DNA of 64,000 nt from Erythrobacter sp. (GTDB lineage Bacteria; Pseudomonadota; Alphaproteobacteria; Sphingomonadales; Sphingomonadaceae), in NCBI RefSeq assembly GCF_030066995.1, contig NZ_JASJAP010000001.1, positions 124,001-188,000 of the forward strand, read 5' to 3'. A program made the position numbers and the translations under genes. Shown piece by piece: positions 8,023 to 18,639 of the stretch (position 1 is its first letter; each line of letters starts with the position of its first letter). Under the pieces are notes generated by a model. The model saw only the letters and a list, made by a program, of their open reading frames with translations. It searched no databases and was not told the origin of the DNA.

Positions 8023-9522
8023 TTACGCTACACCTCGCAGCGATTCGAGTTTGAATGCCGCGTCCGCGCGCAATTGATCGTGCTGGACCCAGGTCGAGTG
8101 CACCCCGCTTGAGATCTTGTGCGGCAGGGCCGCGCGCGCGATGGGGCCCTTGGTGATATCGCTGGCATCGAGGATCGCGAGCTGCGATGCGCCGATGTTC
8201 TCATCGATCAGAAAGGTGACAAGGTACGCGTCATCCTCGGCCCTCCCGTCCTTGCGGGGCACGACGGGGCTCTCGCTGGCGAACACGCCCTCGGGCAATT
8301 CGTAGATTTGCTCTTCCCCTGTCTCGGTGTCGTGACGGATATAGCCGTTGAACAGGAACCAGCCTGGCTTGGTGGTGGTCGACCATGTGTAGCGGTTGCA
8401 CTTCATCAGAAAATCGGGGTTGATCATCCCGAATTCGACAATCCGTTCGGACAGACGCTCTTCGCGCGTCTCGCCGGTCTTCAGATTGAAGCGCCAGCGA
8501 TGGAAGCGACACTGGAAGGAGTGTTCGTCGACATAGGCCATCATGTGGCTGTACTCGCCCGCTTCCTCGATCGGGTCGGGCATGGGCTTGTCCTGGAAAT
8601 ACCCCTCCAGGATCACCTCATCGCCATCCTCATAGGCGTTGGTCCAGTGGAGGACATAGGTCGGCGCGGCCTCGAACCAGCGGATGTCTTCAGGTTGGCC
8701 ATGGCGCGGGATCAGCGCAAACCGCGTCGGCACGCCCTCATGGATGCGCGCGGCGTGGATGTTGCGCTCCAGCAGTTTTTCATCCCAGAAGAGCGGCATG
8801 TCGTTGAGGATCGACCAGTTCCGGGTGATCGCCATATCGTGGGGGAGGCGCGGGCCGGGCAAGGGGATCGGCACGTAATGCGCAAGCGCTCCGCGGCGAT
8901 CGACCACCCCGTAATGCATGTAGGGCGGATGCTTGGAGTAGTTGAAAAACATCAGCTCCCCGGTCGCTTCGTCGACCTTGGGATGCGCGGAAACGCCATC
9001 GAGCGGTCCCCACGGCGCCTTGCCCAGATTGTCGAGCGTAACGGGATCGATCATCCACGCCTCTCCGCATTGATAGAGCGTTGCGTAGGCGATGCCGGCG
9101 TGGACGATTATATCGGTCGAGCCTGTGTCTTTGAGGCCGCCATGCGCTCCGAATCCAGGCCGCTTTGACGTGCCATGCGGGTCCATCAGCCCGCCCCACA
9201 GGCTCTCGCCCGCGATCTGCTCGGCCGCGAAGCAGTGCGTGCACACGAAGCGATTGCGATAGCTTGCCTTGCCGCCTGATATGCTGACCTGATGTATCAT
9301 CGCATCGCCATCGAAGGGATGGTGACGTCCGAGCGGCTGATGCACCGGGTTTTCGGTGTTGCGCAGATAGACACCGTCAATGTCATCGGGGATCGCGCCC
9401 TCGATCACGTCCAGCTCGTCCACATCCACTTCCTCATGAACCGGCGTCCAGGGGCCGGACAGATAGGGGTGGTTGCTGGCCTTGAGGCTGGTCTTGACCG
9501 GCTTGTGGCGTGTTATCTGCAT
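8023..9522 (-). CDS. Carotenoid/stilbene cleavage oxygenase (RPE65 family)
   Basis: Non-heme iron dioxygenase of 499 residues that cleaves a carbon-carbon double bond in carotenoids or lignostilbenes. The family's four iron-binding histidines can be placed in SAHPKVDEATG, PHDMAITRN, APTYVLHWTNAYEDGD and the C-terminal SSGVHSTWV. The N-terminus shows VYLRNTENPVHQP and HPFDGDAMIH, also typical. Carotenoid cleavage fits a pigmented sphingomonad, but the substrate cannot be read from sequence. Start ATG 9522. It appears to be a single-gene unit, divergent from the universal stress gene. Confidence 0.9.
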   Translation of the reverse strand: MQITRHKPVKTSLKASNHPYLSGPWTPVHEEVDVDELDVIEGAIPDDIDGVYLRNTENPVHQPLGRHHPFDGDAMIHQVSISGGKASYRNRFVCTHCFAAEQIAGESLWGGLMDPHGTSKRPGFGAHGGLKDTGSTDIIVHAGIAYATLYQCGEAWMIDPVTLDNLGKAPWGPLDGVSAHPKVDEATGELMFFNYSKHPPYMHYGVVDRRGALAHYVPIPLPGPRLPHDMAITRNWSILNDMPLFWDEKLLERNIHAARIHEGVPTRFALIPRHGQPEDIRWFEAAPTYVLHWTNAYEDGDEVILEGYFQDKPMPDPIEEAGEYSHMMAYVDEHSFQCRFHRWRFNLKTGETREERLSERIVEFGMINPDFLMKCNRYTWSTTTKPGWFLFNGYIRHDTETGEEQIYELPEGVFASESPVVPRKDGRAEDDAYLVTFLIDENIGASQLAILDASDITKGPIARAALPHKISSGVHSTWVQHDQLRADAAFKLESLRGVA

Positions 9523-9663
9523 GCGAGACTCCCTCTCTCCGCCACGCAGGATACCGTCCCGGCCCCTTCAGGAAAACCCTCGCCAAAATTTGACCATTAT
9601 CAAAGACCAGGCCTAGTCAACCGCACACACTGACGGCGTATCAAGGGAAAGAGGACCAATCCT

Positions 9664-10482
9664 ATGAAAGCGATCCTACTTCACGTCTCCGGAGACTCCT
9701 GCATGGAGGCCCGCCTGCAGGTCGCGCTCGACATCGCGCGGGCGACCAAGGGCCACATCACCTGCTTGCAGGCCGTCAATTTCGAAGTCTTTGCGCCGGG
9801 CGATTTCTACGGTTCGGCGATGGCCGCTGCGATCCCGCAGATCAAGGAAGCCGCCGAGCAGCTGCGCGCGCGGCTGGAAAGCCATCTCGTCAATGAAGAT
9901 GTCTCCTGGGATTGGCACTACACCAACGCGCAGCCCGAAGCGGCGCTTCTTGAGCAATCCGCCCTGCACGATGTGATTGTGCTTGGCCCCAACGATGTGG
10001 GCGCGGACGGCACGCGACAGGCTTCCAACATGGCGGGATCGCTCGCTCTAAAGGCGCCCGTCCCCGTCCTGGTCGTTCCCGGCGATTCGAAAGGTTTCGA
10101 TGTCACCGCTCCGGTGCTGGTCGCCTGGAACGGTTCGGCCGAAGCATGCGTTGCGCTGCGCCAGGCGCTTCCGCTGCTCGCTTTGTCGGACGCTGTCTAT
10201 CTGGCGAGCGTCGAAGAGGTTTCCGACAAGAACCGTTTCGACTTTCCGCCGGTCGAGGGCGCGCGCTATCTGAGCCGTCACGGGGTGGAGGCCGAACTCG
10301 TCAGCCTGCCGCGTGGCGATGCGAAGATCGCCGACACGCTGTTTTCCGCAGCGCAAATGCGTGAATGTGGGCTGATTGTGATGGGCGCTTACGGCCACTC
10401 ACGCCTTGCCGAAATGCTGTTTGGCGGGGTGACACGGCGCTCGCTGACGGATCCGCATCTGCCAATATTCATGGCGCATTGA
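9664..10482 (+). CDS. Universal stress protein with two tandem Usp domains
   Basis: Protein of 272 residues with two UspA-like halves. Each half opens with a beta strand of the ILLHVSGD or VLVAWNGS type. The first ends with DVIVLGPNDVG...APVPVLVVPG, the second with LIVMGAYGHSRLAEMLFGG, which approximates the nucleotide-binding G-x2-G-x9-G pattern with a second Gly where Ser/Thr is common. Such tandem proteins bind ATP and accumulate under stress. The start ATG lies behind GAAAGAGGACC. It is convergent with tesB, 12 bases away. Confidence 0.85.
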   Translation: MKAILLHVSGDSCMEARLQVALDIARATKGHITCLQAVNFEVFAPGDFYGSAMAAAIPQIKEAAEQLRARLESHLVNEDVSWDWHYTNAQPEAALLEQSALHDVIVLGPNDVGADGTRQASNMAGSLALKAPVPVLVVPGDSKGFDVTAPVLVAWNGSAEACVALRQALPLLALSDAVYLASVEEVSDKNRFDFPPVEGARYLSRHGVEAELVSLPRGDAKIADTLFSAAQMRECGLIVMGAYGHSRLAEMLFGGVTRRSLTDPHLPIFMAH

Positions 10483-10494
10483 CGAGACTGCGCG

Positions 10495-11424
10495 TTACCC
10501 ATCCTTGCGTCGGCGTTTGCGCATCATGCCTTCCTGCGCGACGCTGGCGACGAGTTGCCCTTGAGCATCGAAGATACGCCCGCGATTGAACCCGCGCCCG
10601 CCGCCAGTCCAAGGGCTATCGGTGACGTAGAGCAGCCACTCATCCGCGCGCGCCTGGGCGTGGAACCACAAGGCGTGATCGAGGCTCGCGCCCACAAGCT
10701 CGCCGCGCATCCACGATAGCCCATGGGGAAGCGCGCTTGTGCCAAGAAGGGTATAGTCGCTGGCGTAAGTGATCAGCGCGCGGTGCAAAGCGGGCGTGTC
10801 CGCCTCGCCAGTGATCGGCGCGGCGGTGCGAAACCAGCTGTGCGCGTGCGGCGCCTTGGGTTCGGAGTTCATCCAGTGAAGCCGGTCCACGGTCCGCATT
10901 TCGATCGGGCGCGGGCGCAGCATGAGCGCGCGCTGTGTCTCGTTGAGGCGTTCGCCCATCTTGTCGACCATGGCGCGGCGCATCTCCATGTCCGATTTAA
11001 GCTCGTCGGGCCCGGTCACGTCCGGCATTGGCGCGTCAAGATGCTCCAGGCCTTTCTCGGGGACCTGAAAGCTCGCGGTAAGGTTCAGGATCGGCTTGAA
11101 ACTCCCGTCCTCGCTTTCCTGCGCCGCGACCACGCGCCGGTTGGCAAAGCTGCGCCCGTCGAAATCGCGCTCGATCCGGTATTCGATGGGCGGACCTTCG
11201 ACACCGCCGCGCAGGAAATAGGCGTGCAGCGAATGCGCCTGCTTGGTCTCAGGGATACTCGCCTGGGCGGCCTGAAGCGCCTGGGCTAGCACCTGCCCGC
11301 CGAACACGCGGCCCATACCGCCCTTCTGCGGGCGGCCACGATAGATGTCGGATGCGCGCTTCTCGACGGTCAGCAGTCGGACAAGGCCTTCGACCAGCTC
11401 TTCAGGAGTTGGGGTGTCGCTCAT
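10495..11424 (-). CDS. tesB: Acyl-CoA thioesterase II
   Basis: Hydrolyses medium- and long-chain acyl-CoA to free acid and CoA. It has 309 residues, with two hotdog domains as in TesB. Visible motifs include GRVFGGQVLAQALQAA and HSLHAYFLRGG in the N-terminal half, and SDYTLLGTSALPHG, SLDHALWFH and ADEWLLYVTDSP in the C-terminal half; the Asp of SLDHALWFH is the usual catalytic aspartate. It lies downstream of hppA on the same strand but is separated from it by a strong terminator, so it probably has its own promoter in 11425-11500. Confidence 0.9.
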   Translation of the reverse strand: MSDTPTPEELVEGLVRLLTVEKRASDIYRGRPQKGGMGRVFGGQVLAQALQAAQASIPETKQAHSLHAYFLRGGVEGPPIEYRIERDFDGRSFANRRVVAAQESEDGSFKPILNLTASFQVPEKGLEHLDAPMPDVTGPDELKSDMEMRRAMVDKMGERLNETQRALMLRPRPIEMRTVDRLHWMNSEPKAPHAHSWFRTAAPITGEADTPALHRALITYASDYTLLGTSALPHGLSWMRGELVGASLDHALWFHAQARADEWLLYVTDSPWTGGGRGFNRGRIFDAQGQLVASVAQEGMMRKRRRKDG

Positions 11425-11503
11425 GCGCGAAGCCCATGCGCACGAGGGCTCGCGGCGTCAAGCTTCCCCGCAGCGCTCTCAAGGGTGTCCGATAGCCGCG
11501 CAT

Positions 11504-11542
11504 AAAAAACCCCGCCGAGCGCCTGGCCCGGCGGGGTTTTCT
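11504..11542 (-). terminator. Intrinsic terminator after hppA
   Basis: AAAACCCCGCCG and CGGCGGGGTTTT form a 12-base-pair stem around an 11-base loop, with A- and T-rich ends, 25 bases after the hppA stop. It can work on either strand and insulates tesB from hppA. Confidence 0.9.
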
Positions 11543-11566
11543 TCTCACCCTTTTTGGAGGCGGTGC

Positions 11567-13678
11567 CTAGTGCGCGCCGCCCGCCAGCGCCGCGAGCAGC
11601 AGCAGCGCGACGATGTTGGTGATCTTGATCATCGGGTTCACAGCCGGACCGGCGGTGTCCTTGTAGGGGTCACCCACCGTGTCACCGGTGACAGCCGCCT
11701 TGTGGGCGTCCGAGCCCTTGCCGCCGTGATTGCCGTCTTCGATGTACTTCTTCGCGTTGTCCCAAGCGCCGCCGCCCGCGGTCATGGACAGCGCGACGAA
11801 CAAGCCGCCGACAATCACGCCCAGCAGCAGCGCGCCAAGCGCGGCGAAAGCGTTGTCCTGGCCAGCGAGCCCGTAGATGACAAAGTAGGTCACAATGGGC
11901 GCGAGCACCGGCAGCAGCGACGGCACGATCATCTCCTTGATCGCGGCCTTGGTCACCAGGTCCACCGTGCGCGCGTAGTTCGGGCGGCTGGTTCCGGCCA
12001 TGATGCCCGGATCGCCCGCGAACTGGTCGCGCACGTCCACCACCACGTCGCCAGCGGCGCGGCCTACGGCGGTCATGCCCATCGCTCCGAAGAGGTAAGG
12101 CAAGAGCGCGCCGAGCAACAGGCCGACGATGACGTAGGGGTTCTCAAGGCCGAAATCGACGTTGGCATCTGGGAAAAACTCGCGAAGGTCGGCGGTGTAG
12201 GCGGCAAATAGGACCAGGGCAGCCAGTCCTGCCGAACCGATGGCGTAACCTTTGGTCACCGCTTTGGTGGTGTTGCCGACCGCGTCGAGCAGATCGGTCT
12301 TTTCCCGCACGCTCTCATCCAGTTCGGACATTTCGGCAATGCCGCCCGCGTTGTCGGTCACAGGACCATAGGCGTCGAGCGCGACGACCATGCCCGCGAG
12401 AGCCAGCATCGCGGTCGCGCCATAAGCCAGACCGATAAGGCCAGCGAGCTGATAGGCGCCGATGATCGCCGCGATGATCACGATGGTCGGCAAAGCGGTC
12501 GATTCAAGGCTGATCGCGAGACCCTGAATCACATTCGTGCCGTGGCCCGTTTCGGAAGCCTTGGCGATCGAACGCACCGGGCGAAAGTTCGTGCCGGTGT
12601 AGTACTCGGTGATCCAGATGATGATGCCGGTCAGCACGAGGCCGATCAGCGAGCACAAGAACAGATCCATGCCGCTGAACTCAACGCCGCTGGGTCCGGC
12701 TCCAAGAACCGTGTTCATATCGCCCAGCGCGTATTGCGTCACAAGATAGATCAGCGGGACCGCCAGAACGGCGGTGACGACGAAGCCCTTGTACATCGCA
12801 CCCATGACGTTGGTGCCCGAACCCAGACGCACGAAGTAGGTGCCGATGATCGAGGTGACGATGCACGCGCCGCCGATCAGGAGCGGAAGCGCCATCATGG
12901 GAAGCAGCAGGTCGCCCAGCGTTTCGGAGAAAAGCAGCGCGGTCAAAACCATGGTGGCGCCAACGGTCACGACGTAGGTTTCGAACAGGTCCGCCGCCAT
13001 CCCGGCGCAGTCGCCAACATTGTCGCCGACATTGTCGGCGATGGTTGCGGGGTTGCGCGGATCATCCTCGGGGATGCTGGCCTCGACCTTACCGACAAGG
13101 TCCGCGCCCACGTCCGCCGCCTTGGTGAAGATACCGCCGCCCAGACGCGCAAAGATCGAGATCAGCGACGCGCCAAAGGCAAGACCGACAAGCCCGTCGA
13201 TCACCGTGCGGCTGTTGGCGGCCAGCTGCATGGGACCGACGAGGACATAGAAGAACACAGCGATGGCCAAAAGCGCGAGGCCCGCCACCAGCATGCCGGT
13301 GATAGCGCCCGCGCGAAAAGCGATTGTGAGACCTTGTTGCAGGCCTTGTTCCGCCGCCGCAGCGGTGCGCACGTTTGAGCGGACGGAGATGTTCATCCCG
13401 ATGTAACCGGCTACGCCCGACAGAACCGCGCCGATGATAAAGCCGACCGCCGGAACCAGCCCAAGCGCGACGCCGACAATGATCGCGGCGACCACGCCGA
13501 CCATACCGATCGTGGTGTACTGGCGGTTGAGATAGGCCTGCGCGCCTTCCTGAATGGCGCCCGCGATTTCCTGCATCTTGGCGTTGCCCGCGCTCGCGCT
13601 CAGGACTTGCCGGCTGGTGATGAGGCCGTAGACAACGGCCAGCAAGCCCAAACCGATCGAAATCAGTATCAGATTCAC
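11567..13678 (-). CDS. hppA: Membrane-bound proton-pumping pyrophosphatase, K+-independent
   Basis: Couples pyrophosphate hydrolysis to proton export across the inner membrane. About 703 residues with some 15-16 hydrophobic helices. The pyrophosphate/Mg-binding loop is visible as [20 protein letters not shown], and the C-terminal metal loop as [10 protein letters not shown] with [35 protein letters not shown] carries Lys in the position that marks the potassium-independent class. I take the GTG at 13676-13678 behind AGAGGGGATC; the longer upstream reading lacks support. No neighbour shares the operon. Confidence 0.93.
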   Translation of the reverse strand: MNLILISIGLGLLAVVYGLITSRQVLSASAGNAKMQEIAGAIQEGAQAYLNRQYTTIGMVGVVAAIIVGVALGLVPAVGFIIGAVLSGVAGYIGMNISVRSNVRTAAAAEQGLQQGLTIAFRAGAITGMLVAGLALLAIAVFFYVLVGPMQLAANSRTVIDGLVGLAFGASLISIFARLGGGIFTKAADVGADLVGKVEASIPEDDPRNPATIADNVGDNVGDCAGMAADLFETYVVTVGATMVLTALLFSETLGDLLLPMMALPLLIGGACIVTSIIGTYFVRLGSGTNVMGAMYKGFVVTAVLAVPLIYLVTQYALGDMNTVLGAGPSGVEFSGMDLFLCSLIGLVLTGIIIWITEYYTGTNFRPVRSIAKASETGHGTNVIQGLAISLESTALPTIVIIAAIIGAYQLAGLIGLAYGATAMLALAGMVVALDAYGPVTDNAGGIAEMSELDESVREKTDLLDAVGNTTKAVTKGYAIGSAGLAALVLFAAYTADLREFFPDANVDFGLENPYVIVGLLLGALLPYLFGAMGMTAVGRAAGDVVVDVRDQFAGDPGIMAGTSRPNYARTVDLVTKAAIKEMIVPSLLPVLAPIVTYFVIYGLAGQDNAFAALGALLLGVIVGGLFVALSMTAGGGAWDNAKKYIEDGNHGGKGSDAHKAAVTGDTVGDPYKDTAGPAVNPMIKITNIVALLLLAALAGGAH

Positions 13679-13876
13679 GAATTGATCCCCTCTTTCACAA
13701 TTCTTGCAACTTTTTTGGAAGGCTCCCCGAGGCGCCGCGCCAATTTGTCCCTCAGCCCGATCCCACGGAGCGCGTGGGCGAGACCTTAGGGTGTTGCAAA
13801 GGGCTGGCAATAGCCAAAAGGCACTCCAGCTCCCCTTTTTCCGCGCTTTTTGCGCCTTTTCGGGACGCGCTGGGCG

Positions 13877-14734
13877 TCAGCCGTGTCGATAACCCAGCGA
13901 ACCGGGCTCGGTGAGCGCGGTGCCGCCAAGGAAAATTGGCGCGTTGGCCTCGGGCTCGACCGTGCCGATCCGGGTGGCGGGGACTGGCAGGTCGCGGTTG
14001 GGGTCGGCGGTGAAGAGCAGCTCGTAATCATCGCCCCAGCGCAGGCATTCATCCATACGCGCGGTGTCGGCCACCGGAATCGTCTCAGGATTGAGCCGGA
14101 AAGTTACCGCGCTCGCGCTGGCCATGCGCCACCCATCGAGCAGCAACCCGTCGGAGATATCCATCATCGCGCTGGCGAGCGGCGCTAAGCTGCGGCCTTC
14201 ACCAAGGCGCGGCTGCGGCCGATTGAACGCATCGAGATGCTGTGGATGGCCTTCAAAACCAAGCATGGCGCGGCCGACTATACCGGTGACATAAAGGGCA
14301 TCGCCCGCCTTCGATCCCTTGCGGGAAGGCACGGGCTTGTGGGTCGCTCGCCCCACGGCGGTGATCCCGAACGTGCTCGGCCCGGTCGCGGCAATCGTGT
14401 CGCCGCCCAGCAGAGGCACGTTGTAGACAGACAGAGCCTCGCGCAGGCCACTCAGGAAACCCGCATCATCGCGCCCGAGCGACACGCCAACGAGCGCGCC
14501 AACCGGCTCGGCGCCTTTCGAAGCCAGATCCGACAGGTTCATGGCCACCAGTTTCCAGGCCACATCGGCCATGCTCGCCTTGGGCTCGAAATGAGTACCC
14601 TCGGCCATCATGTCATGCGTGAGGATCAGCGTTTCCGACCCGAATTCGATCACCGCGCAATCATCCACAAGCCCGCGCGCGCCGGGGTGTAGCGGCATGG
14701 CGCGCAGCCCCGCGAGAAACTCAAGCTCGTTCAT
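13877..14734 (-). CDS. thiL: Thiamine-monophosphate kinase
   Basis: Phosphorylates thiamine monophosphate to the active cofactor thiamine diphosphate. The product has 285 residues and the PurM-like ATP-binding fold. Visible motifs are GLVDDCAVIEF near residue 21 (the metal-binding DD pair), LTHDMMAEGTHF, AMNLSDLASKGAEPVG and LLGGDTIAATGP, and MMDISDGLLLDGWRMA in the second half. It follows the usual order, downstream of nusB and hisD on the same strand; about 100 bases separate it from nusB, so co-transcription is likely but not certain. Confidence 0.95.
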   Translation of the reverse strand: MNELEFLAGLRAMPLHPGARGLVDDCAVIEFGSETLILTHDMMAEGTHFEPKASMADVAWKLVAMNLSDLASKGAEPVGALVGVSLGRDDAGFLSGLREALSVYNVPLLGGDTIAATGPSTFGITAVGRATHKPVPSRKGSKAGDALYVTGIVGRAMLGFEGHPQHLDAFNRPQPRLGEGRSLAPLASAMMDISDGLLLDGWRMASASAVTFRLNPETIPVADTARMDECLRWGDDYELLFTADPNRDLPVPATRIGTVEPEANAPIFLGGTALTEPGSLGYRHG

Positions 14735-14836
14735 AAATCCCAGTCATCCCGCTGATCCCTCGGGAAGCTTTGTAGAACGAAGCGCGGCGCTAATAAAGCG
14801 CGCGCATCGGCCATTGGACCAAGGTCTAAGGGGCTG

Positions 14837-15319
14837 TCAGGCGCGAGCCTCTTTGGCCACGGCGTCGAGAACGCCGTTCACAAACTTGGCTTCGCGGTCA
14901 TCGAAGAAGGCCTTGGCCACATCGACATATTCGCTGATGGCGGCGGCTTGCGGCACGTCAGCGCGCGCAATCAGCTCATACGCGCCGGCGCGCAGAACCT
15001 GCAGCATCGTCTTGTCCAGCCGTGCAAGCGTCCAGCCTGCGGCAAGCCGCGCGCTCAGCAGCTCGTCGATCTCCTCGCGCCTTGCGGCCACCCCGCGCAC
15101 CAGATCGTCGAAGAACTCGACTTCGGCTTCGGCATAGGTTGCCTCGCCATGGTCCTCATCGTCGATTTCGCGGCCCAACCGGTGCTGGTGGAATTCGTTG
15201 AGCAAGACACCAAGCGCGGTGCCCTCCATCTGCTGTTGGTAAAGAGCCTGGACCGCAGCGAGACGCGCGGTGGACCGAGCCTGAGACCGCGGAGGAGTGG
15301 TTTTGGGAGGCGTGCTCAT
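14837..15319 (-). CDS. nusB: Transcription antitermination factor NusB
   Basis: All-helical RNA-binding protein of 160 residues that with NusE (S10) binds boxA in rRNA leaders and supports antitermination. The N-terminal ARLAAVQALYQQQM and C-terminal AAAISEYVDVAKAFFDDREAKFVNGVLDAVAKE segments are diagnostic. The first 16 residues form a basic/proline-rich tail. Its start codon overlaps the hisD stop by four bases (ATGA), so it is translationally coupled to the histidine genes. Confidence 0.95.
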   Translation of the reverse strand: MSTPPKTTPPRSQARSTARLAAVQALYQQQMEGTALGVLLNEFHQHRLGREIDDEDHGEATYAEAEVEFFDDLVRGVAARREEIDELLSARLAAGWTLARLDKTMLQVLRAGAYELIARADVPQAAAISEYVDVAKAFFDDREAKFVNGVLDAVAKEARA

Positions 15320-16614
15320 TTGAGCCGCACTTCCACCGACTTGGCGTGGGCGGGCAGACCTTCGGCGTGGGCCAGCGCCGCAGCGGCCGGGCCGATCGCC
15401 TCCAGCGCGTTCTGATCCAGGGCGAGAAAGCTGGTGCGCTTCATGAAATCGAGCACCGAAAGTCCGCTCGAAAAGCGCGCCCGGCGGCCGGTCGGCAGGA
15501 CATGATTGGGCCCGGCTACATAATCGCCAACCGCCTCGGGTGTCAGTCGCCCGAGAAACACGCTGCCCGCGTGCCGGATATCCTTGAGCAGCTGTTCCGC
15601 CAACCCTGCATCGACCGCGAGCTCGACATGCTCGGCGGCGAGGCGGTTGGCCAGCGGCGGGGCTTCGGCGGCGAGATCGTTGACCACGATGATCGCGCCG
15701 TGTGAGTCCCAGCTCTCCCTGGCGCGCTTTCCTGTTTCAAGGGTCGCGAGCAGGACATCAACCGCGTCTTCCACTTGGCGCGCATAGCCTTCGTCATCGG
15801 TGATGAGGACGCTCTGCGAGGTCGGGTCGTGCTCGGCTTGGCTCAGCAGGTCCGCGGCAGTCCAGTCGGGATCGTTCTCGCCATCGGCGACCACAAGGAT
15901 TTCGGACGGCCCGGCCACCATATCGATGCCAACGACGCCATAAAGCTGGCGCTTGGCTTCGGCGACATAGGCGTTGCCCGGTCCGGTGATTACATCGACC
16001 GGCTTTATGCGCTCGGTCCCATAGGCAAGCGCTCCGATCGCCTGAGCGCCGCCAACGCGCCACATCTCGTCGATCCCGGCGATATGCGCGGCGGCAAGCA
16101 CAATCGGGTTCGAATTGCCCTTGGGCGTGGGCGTCACCACCACCACCCGCTCAACCCCCGCCACGCGCGCAGGGATTGCGTTCATCAGGAGCGAGGAGGG
16201 GTAGGCCGCGCGCCCGCCGGGCACATAGAGCCCCGCCGCGTCGACCGGACGCCAGATCGCGCCGAGGCGCGCGCCCACGGCGTCGGTGTAGTCGCGGTCA
16301 TCGGGCACTTGCGCTTCGTGATAGGCGCGCACGCGCGCAGCCGCGAGTTCAAGCGCGTCGCGAAGGTCTTGATCGATCTCGCTATAGGCCTGCGCCATGC
16401 GCTCTTTCGTGACGACCCAGTCCGCGTCCTCGACCAGAGCGTAACCGTCAAACCGCTGCGTCAGGTCCACCAGAGCCTTGTCGCCTGTTCCCTTCACATC
16501 GGCGAGGATCGAGGAGACTTGTCCGGCAACATTGCTGTCCGCCTCGCGCCGGGCGTTGACGATCCGGGAAAAGCGCGTTTCGAAATCGGGATCGAGGGTG
16601 GAAAGCGTGTGCAT
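15316..16614 (-). CDS. hisD: Histidinol dehydrogenase
   Basis: Catalyses the last two oxidations of histidine synthesis, histidinol to histidine, using NAD and zinc. The product has 432 residues from the ATG at 16614, which overlaps the hisG stop as TGATG. Family segments include YVPGGRAAYPSSLLMNAIPA, VGGAQAIGALAYGTE, DVITGPGNAYVAEAKR, IDMVAGPSEILVVAD, and AEHVELAVDA with GPNHVLPTG, which contribute the catalytic and zinc-binding residues. The operon order is hisG-hisD-nusB-thiL. Confidence 0.97.
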   Translation of the reverse strand: MHTLSTLDPDFETRFSRIVNARREADSNVAGQVSSILADVKGTGDKALVDLTQRFDGYALVEDADWVVTKERMAQAYSEIDQDLRDALELAAARVRAYHEAQVPDDRDYTDAVGARLGAIWRPVDAAGLYVPGGRAAYPSSLLMNAIPARVAGVERVVVVTPTPKGNSNPIVLAAAHIAGIDEMWRVGGAQAIGALAYGTERIKPVDVITGPGNAYVAEAKRQLYGVVGIDMVAGPSEILVVADGENDPDWTAADLLSQAEHDPTSQSVLITDDEGYARQVEDAVDVLLATLETGKRARESWDSHGAIIVVNDLAAEAPPLANRLAAEHVELAVDAGLAEQLLKDIRHAGSVFLGRLTPEAVGDYVAGPNHVLPTGRRARFSSGLSVLDFMKRTSFLALDQNALEAIGPAAAALAHAEGLPAHAKSVEVRLK

Positions 16615-17312
16615 CAGGCCGCATCCTTCGTGGCGCTCTTTGCGCGCTTTTCGGCGTCTTCCCGAAAGGCGGATACTAGCGCGGCGATCCGCGGATCGGT
16701 CTTGAGCGCGGCGCGGTTGACGATCAGCCGCGCCGAAATGTCGAGGATACGACTGGTTTCGACAAGCCCGTTCTGTTCGAGCGTGCGACCGGTGGAGACG
16801 AGATCGACGATCTGGCGCGCCAGGCCCAGAAGCGGCGCAAGCTCCATCGCCCCGTTCAATTTGACGCACTCCGCTTGCACGCCTTGCCGCTCGAAATGGC
16901 GGCGGGTGAGGTTGGGGTATTTGGTCGCGACGCGAAGGTGGCTGGCGGCGGTCTCATCGGCGTTATCCCCTGCGAGCCGAGCGACCGACAAACGGCAATG
17001 GCCGATATCGAGGTCTACAGGCGCGTAGAGATCGGCGTAGTCAAATTCCTCGATGACGTCCGAACCCACAATGCCGACCTGCGCGGCGCCGTGCGCGACA
17101 AAGGTCGCCACATCGAAGGCGCGCACGCGGATAAGGCGCATGTCCTCGCGGGTCGTATCGAAAGAGAGCGCGCGGTTGGTCTTGTCGAAAAAGCCATCCT
17201 CAGGCACCACGCCCGCGCGCGCCATCACGGGCAGCGCTTCGTCAAGGATGCGCCCCTTGGGCACAGCAAAGGTCAGCTGCGACGGGTTATGAACGGTGTG
17301 CGTGGAGGTCAT
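16614..17312 (-). CDS. hisG: ATP phosphoribosyltransferase, short form
   Basis: Joins ATP and PRPP in the first, rate-controlling step of histidine synthesis. At 232 residues it is the short form without the C-terminal regulatory domain; such enzymes require the HisZ subunit, whose gene is not in this window. Motifs seen: [46 protein letters not shown] (PRPP loop). I start at ATG 17312 (MTSTHTV); an upstream ATG at 17351 adds 13 residues and would crowd the divergent DUF2332 gene. Confidence 0.95.
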   Translation of the reverse strand: MTSTHTVHNPSQLTFAVPKGRILDEALPVMARAGVVPEDGFFDKTNRALSFDTTREDMRLIRVRAFDVATFVAHGAAQVGIVGSDVIEEFDYADLYAPVDLDIGHCRLSVARLAGDNADETAASHLRVATKYPNLTRRHFERQGVQAECVKLNGAMELAPLLGLARQIVDLVSTGRTLEQNGLVETSRILDISARLIVNRAALKTDPRIAALVSAFREDAEKRAKSATKDAA

Positions 17313-17353
17313 TGCGGGAGCGCACTTAGGGGCTCGCTGCGCAAAGGGCAACG

Positions 17354-18451
17354 ATGATGGGAATCGAGAAACCGCAGTACCAACTGATCGACCCGCTGGC
17401 GAAGGGGCCGGATGCGGTGCGACGCGCCTTCGCGAACCAGGTCGCCTATTGCCGCGACAATCTCGCCCCCAACACCGCGACTGTATGTTTCGCCTTGCTC
17501 GAATTGCTCGATACCGATCGTGGTGGAGCTGTCATGGAGGCGGTACGCGCCTGGGAAGGGCCTGCGCTGGCCGACGCGCTACCATTGCGGGTCGTCGGCG
17601 GCATCCACGCCTTACACCTGTCTGGAAAAGAGCCGTCGCTCGCTCCGATCTATGCTGGAGCGGGCCCGCTCGACGCGACGGCAAGGATTGCGGACGCTCT
17701 GGAGCGCCACGAGGCGGACCTGCATCCCTGGCTCGATGGGCCGCCGCAGACCAATGAAGCGGGGCGATCCTGGGGTTTTGCCGCAGCAATGCTCTGGCTT
17801 GCCGACCAGGGCCTGCCTAGCCGCTTCGCCATGCACGAAATTGGATCAAGCGCTGGGATCAACCTGATGATGGAGCGCTTCGCCTTCGATCTGGGTGGCG
17901 TGACGTTGGGCCCGGCTGAAAGCCCGATTGCCCTTGCGCCCGAATGGCGCGGGGGTGCCCCGCCGGATCATCCGGTGCGGATTGTGTCGATCACGGGCTG
18001 CGATGTGGCACCGATTGACCTTACCGATGGGGAGCAGGCGCTCCGGCTCAAGGCGTTTGTCTGGCCGGAACTGACGGAGCGCTTTGCGCGTATGGACGGG
18101 GCGATCGAATTGGCGCATCGATATCCCCCACACATAGATCGATTGCCCGCGGGTGACTTTGTGGAGAAGGCGCTTTCGGACGAGGTCGAAAGTGGTACGA
18201 CCCGAATGCTGTTTCATTCAGTGGTCTGGCAATACATTCCTGCCGATGAACGGCGCGCGATCACCGATGCCATCGCGCAGGCCGGGGCCGCAGCGCGCGC
18301 GGATAGTCCGCTCGCCTGGGTGTCTCTCGAAGCCAACCGCGACACTCATCGCCACGAGCTGAAGGTCCGCTATTGGCCCGGCGGGGAAGCGGAAGCGCTG
18401 CTGGCCACCGCCCACCCGCATGGCGCGTGGGTCGAATGGACCGCGCGGTAA
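17354..18451 (+). CDS. DUF2332-family protein
   Basis: Protein of 365 residues belonging to the DUF2332 family of unknown function. Typical segments are [49 protein letters not shown] [20 protein letters not shown], and the C-terminal [19 protein letters not shown]. The last parts resemble a methyltransferase-like fold (EIGSSAGIN as glycine-rich loop), which is inference. It is divergent from hisG, with only about 40 bases between them, and convergent with the Cys-rich peptide gene. Confidence 0.85.
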   Translation: MMGIEKPQYQLIDPLAKGPDAVRRAFANQVAYCRDNLAPNTATVCFALLELLDTDRGGAVMEAVRAWEGPALADALPLRVVGGIHALHLSGKEPSLAPIYAGAGPLDATARIADALERHEADLHPWLDGPPQTNEAGRSWGFAAAMLWLADQGLPSRFAMHEIGSSAGINLMMERFAFDLGGVTLGPAESPIALAPEWRGGAPPDHPVRIVSITGCDVAPIDLTDGEQALRLKAFVWPELTERFARMDGAIELAHRYPPHIDRLPAGDFVEKALSDEVESGTTRMLFHSVVWQYIPADERRAITDAIAQAGAAARADSPLAWVSLEANRDTHRHELKVRYWPGGEAEALLATAHPHGAWVEWTAR

Positions 18452-18509
18452 GGCGGCGCGGCGCTCGCGTCTGCGTCCGGGAAGATCGCCCCCGGCGCTA
18501 CCGGGTCGT

Positions 18510-18608
18510 TCAGTTACAACCCGTGCAGCCGCAATCGCAGCAGCCGCTGCCGGATACGCAATCGGTGCAGCCGCATTCGCACGTGCTCAGACAGATATGA
18601 TATACCAT
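18510..18608 (-). CDS. 32-residue cysteine-rich peptide with two CxCGCTxC units
   Basis: Too short for usual gene finders. ATG 18608 to TGA encodes 32 residues, ten of them cysteine (positions 6, 10, 12, 14, 17, 23, 24, 26, 28, 31). Two units, CECGCTDC and CDCGCTGC, repeat at protein and DNA level. AAAAGGAG stands eight bases before the ATG, a strong Shine-Dalgarno. It lies 31 bases after the amphi-Trp gene on the same strand, so the two look like one operon. Inferred: a metallothionein-like metal binder, or less likely a precursor of a modified peptide. It has no recognisable signal sequence. Confidence 0.6.
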   Translation of the reverse strand: MVYHICLSTCECGCTDCVSGSGCCDCGCTGCN

Positions 18609-18639
18609 AGCAAAACTCCTTTTCTTTCAGAGCTTTACA

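Noticed and set aside
15775..17028. 417-codon plus-strand frame
   Set aside because: Antisense of hisD and hisG.
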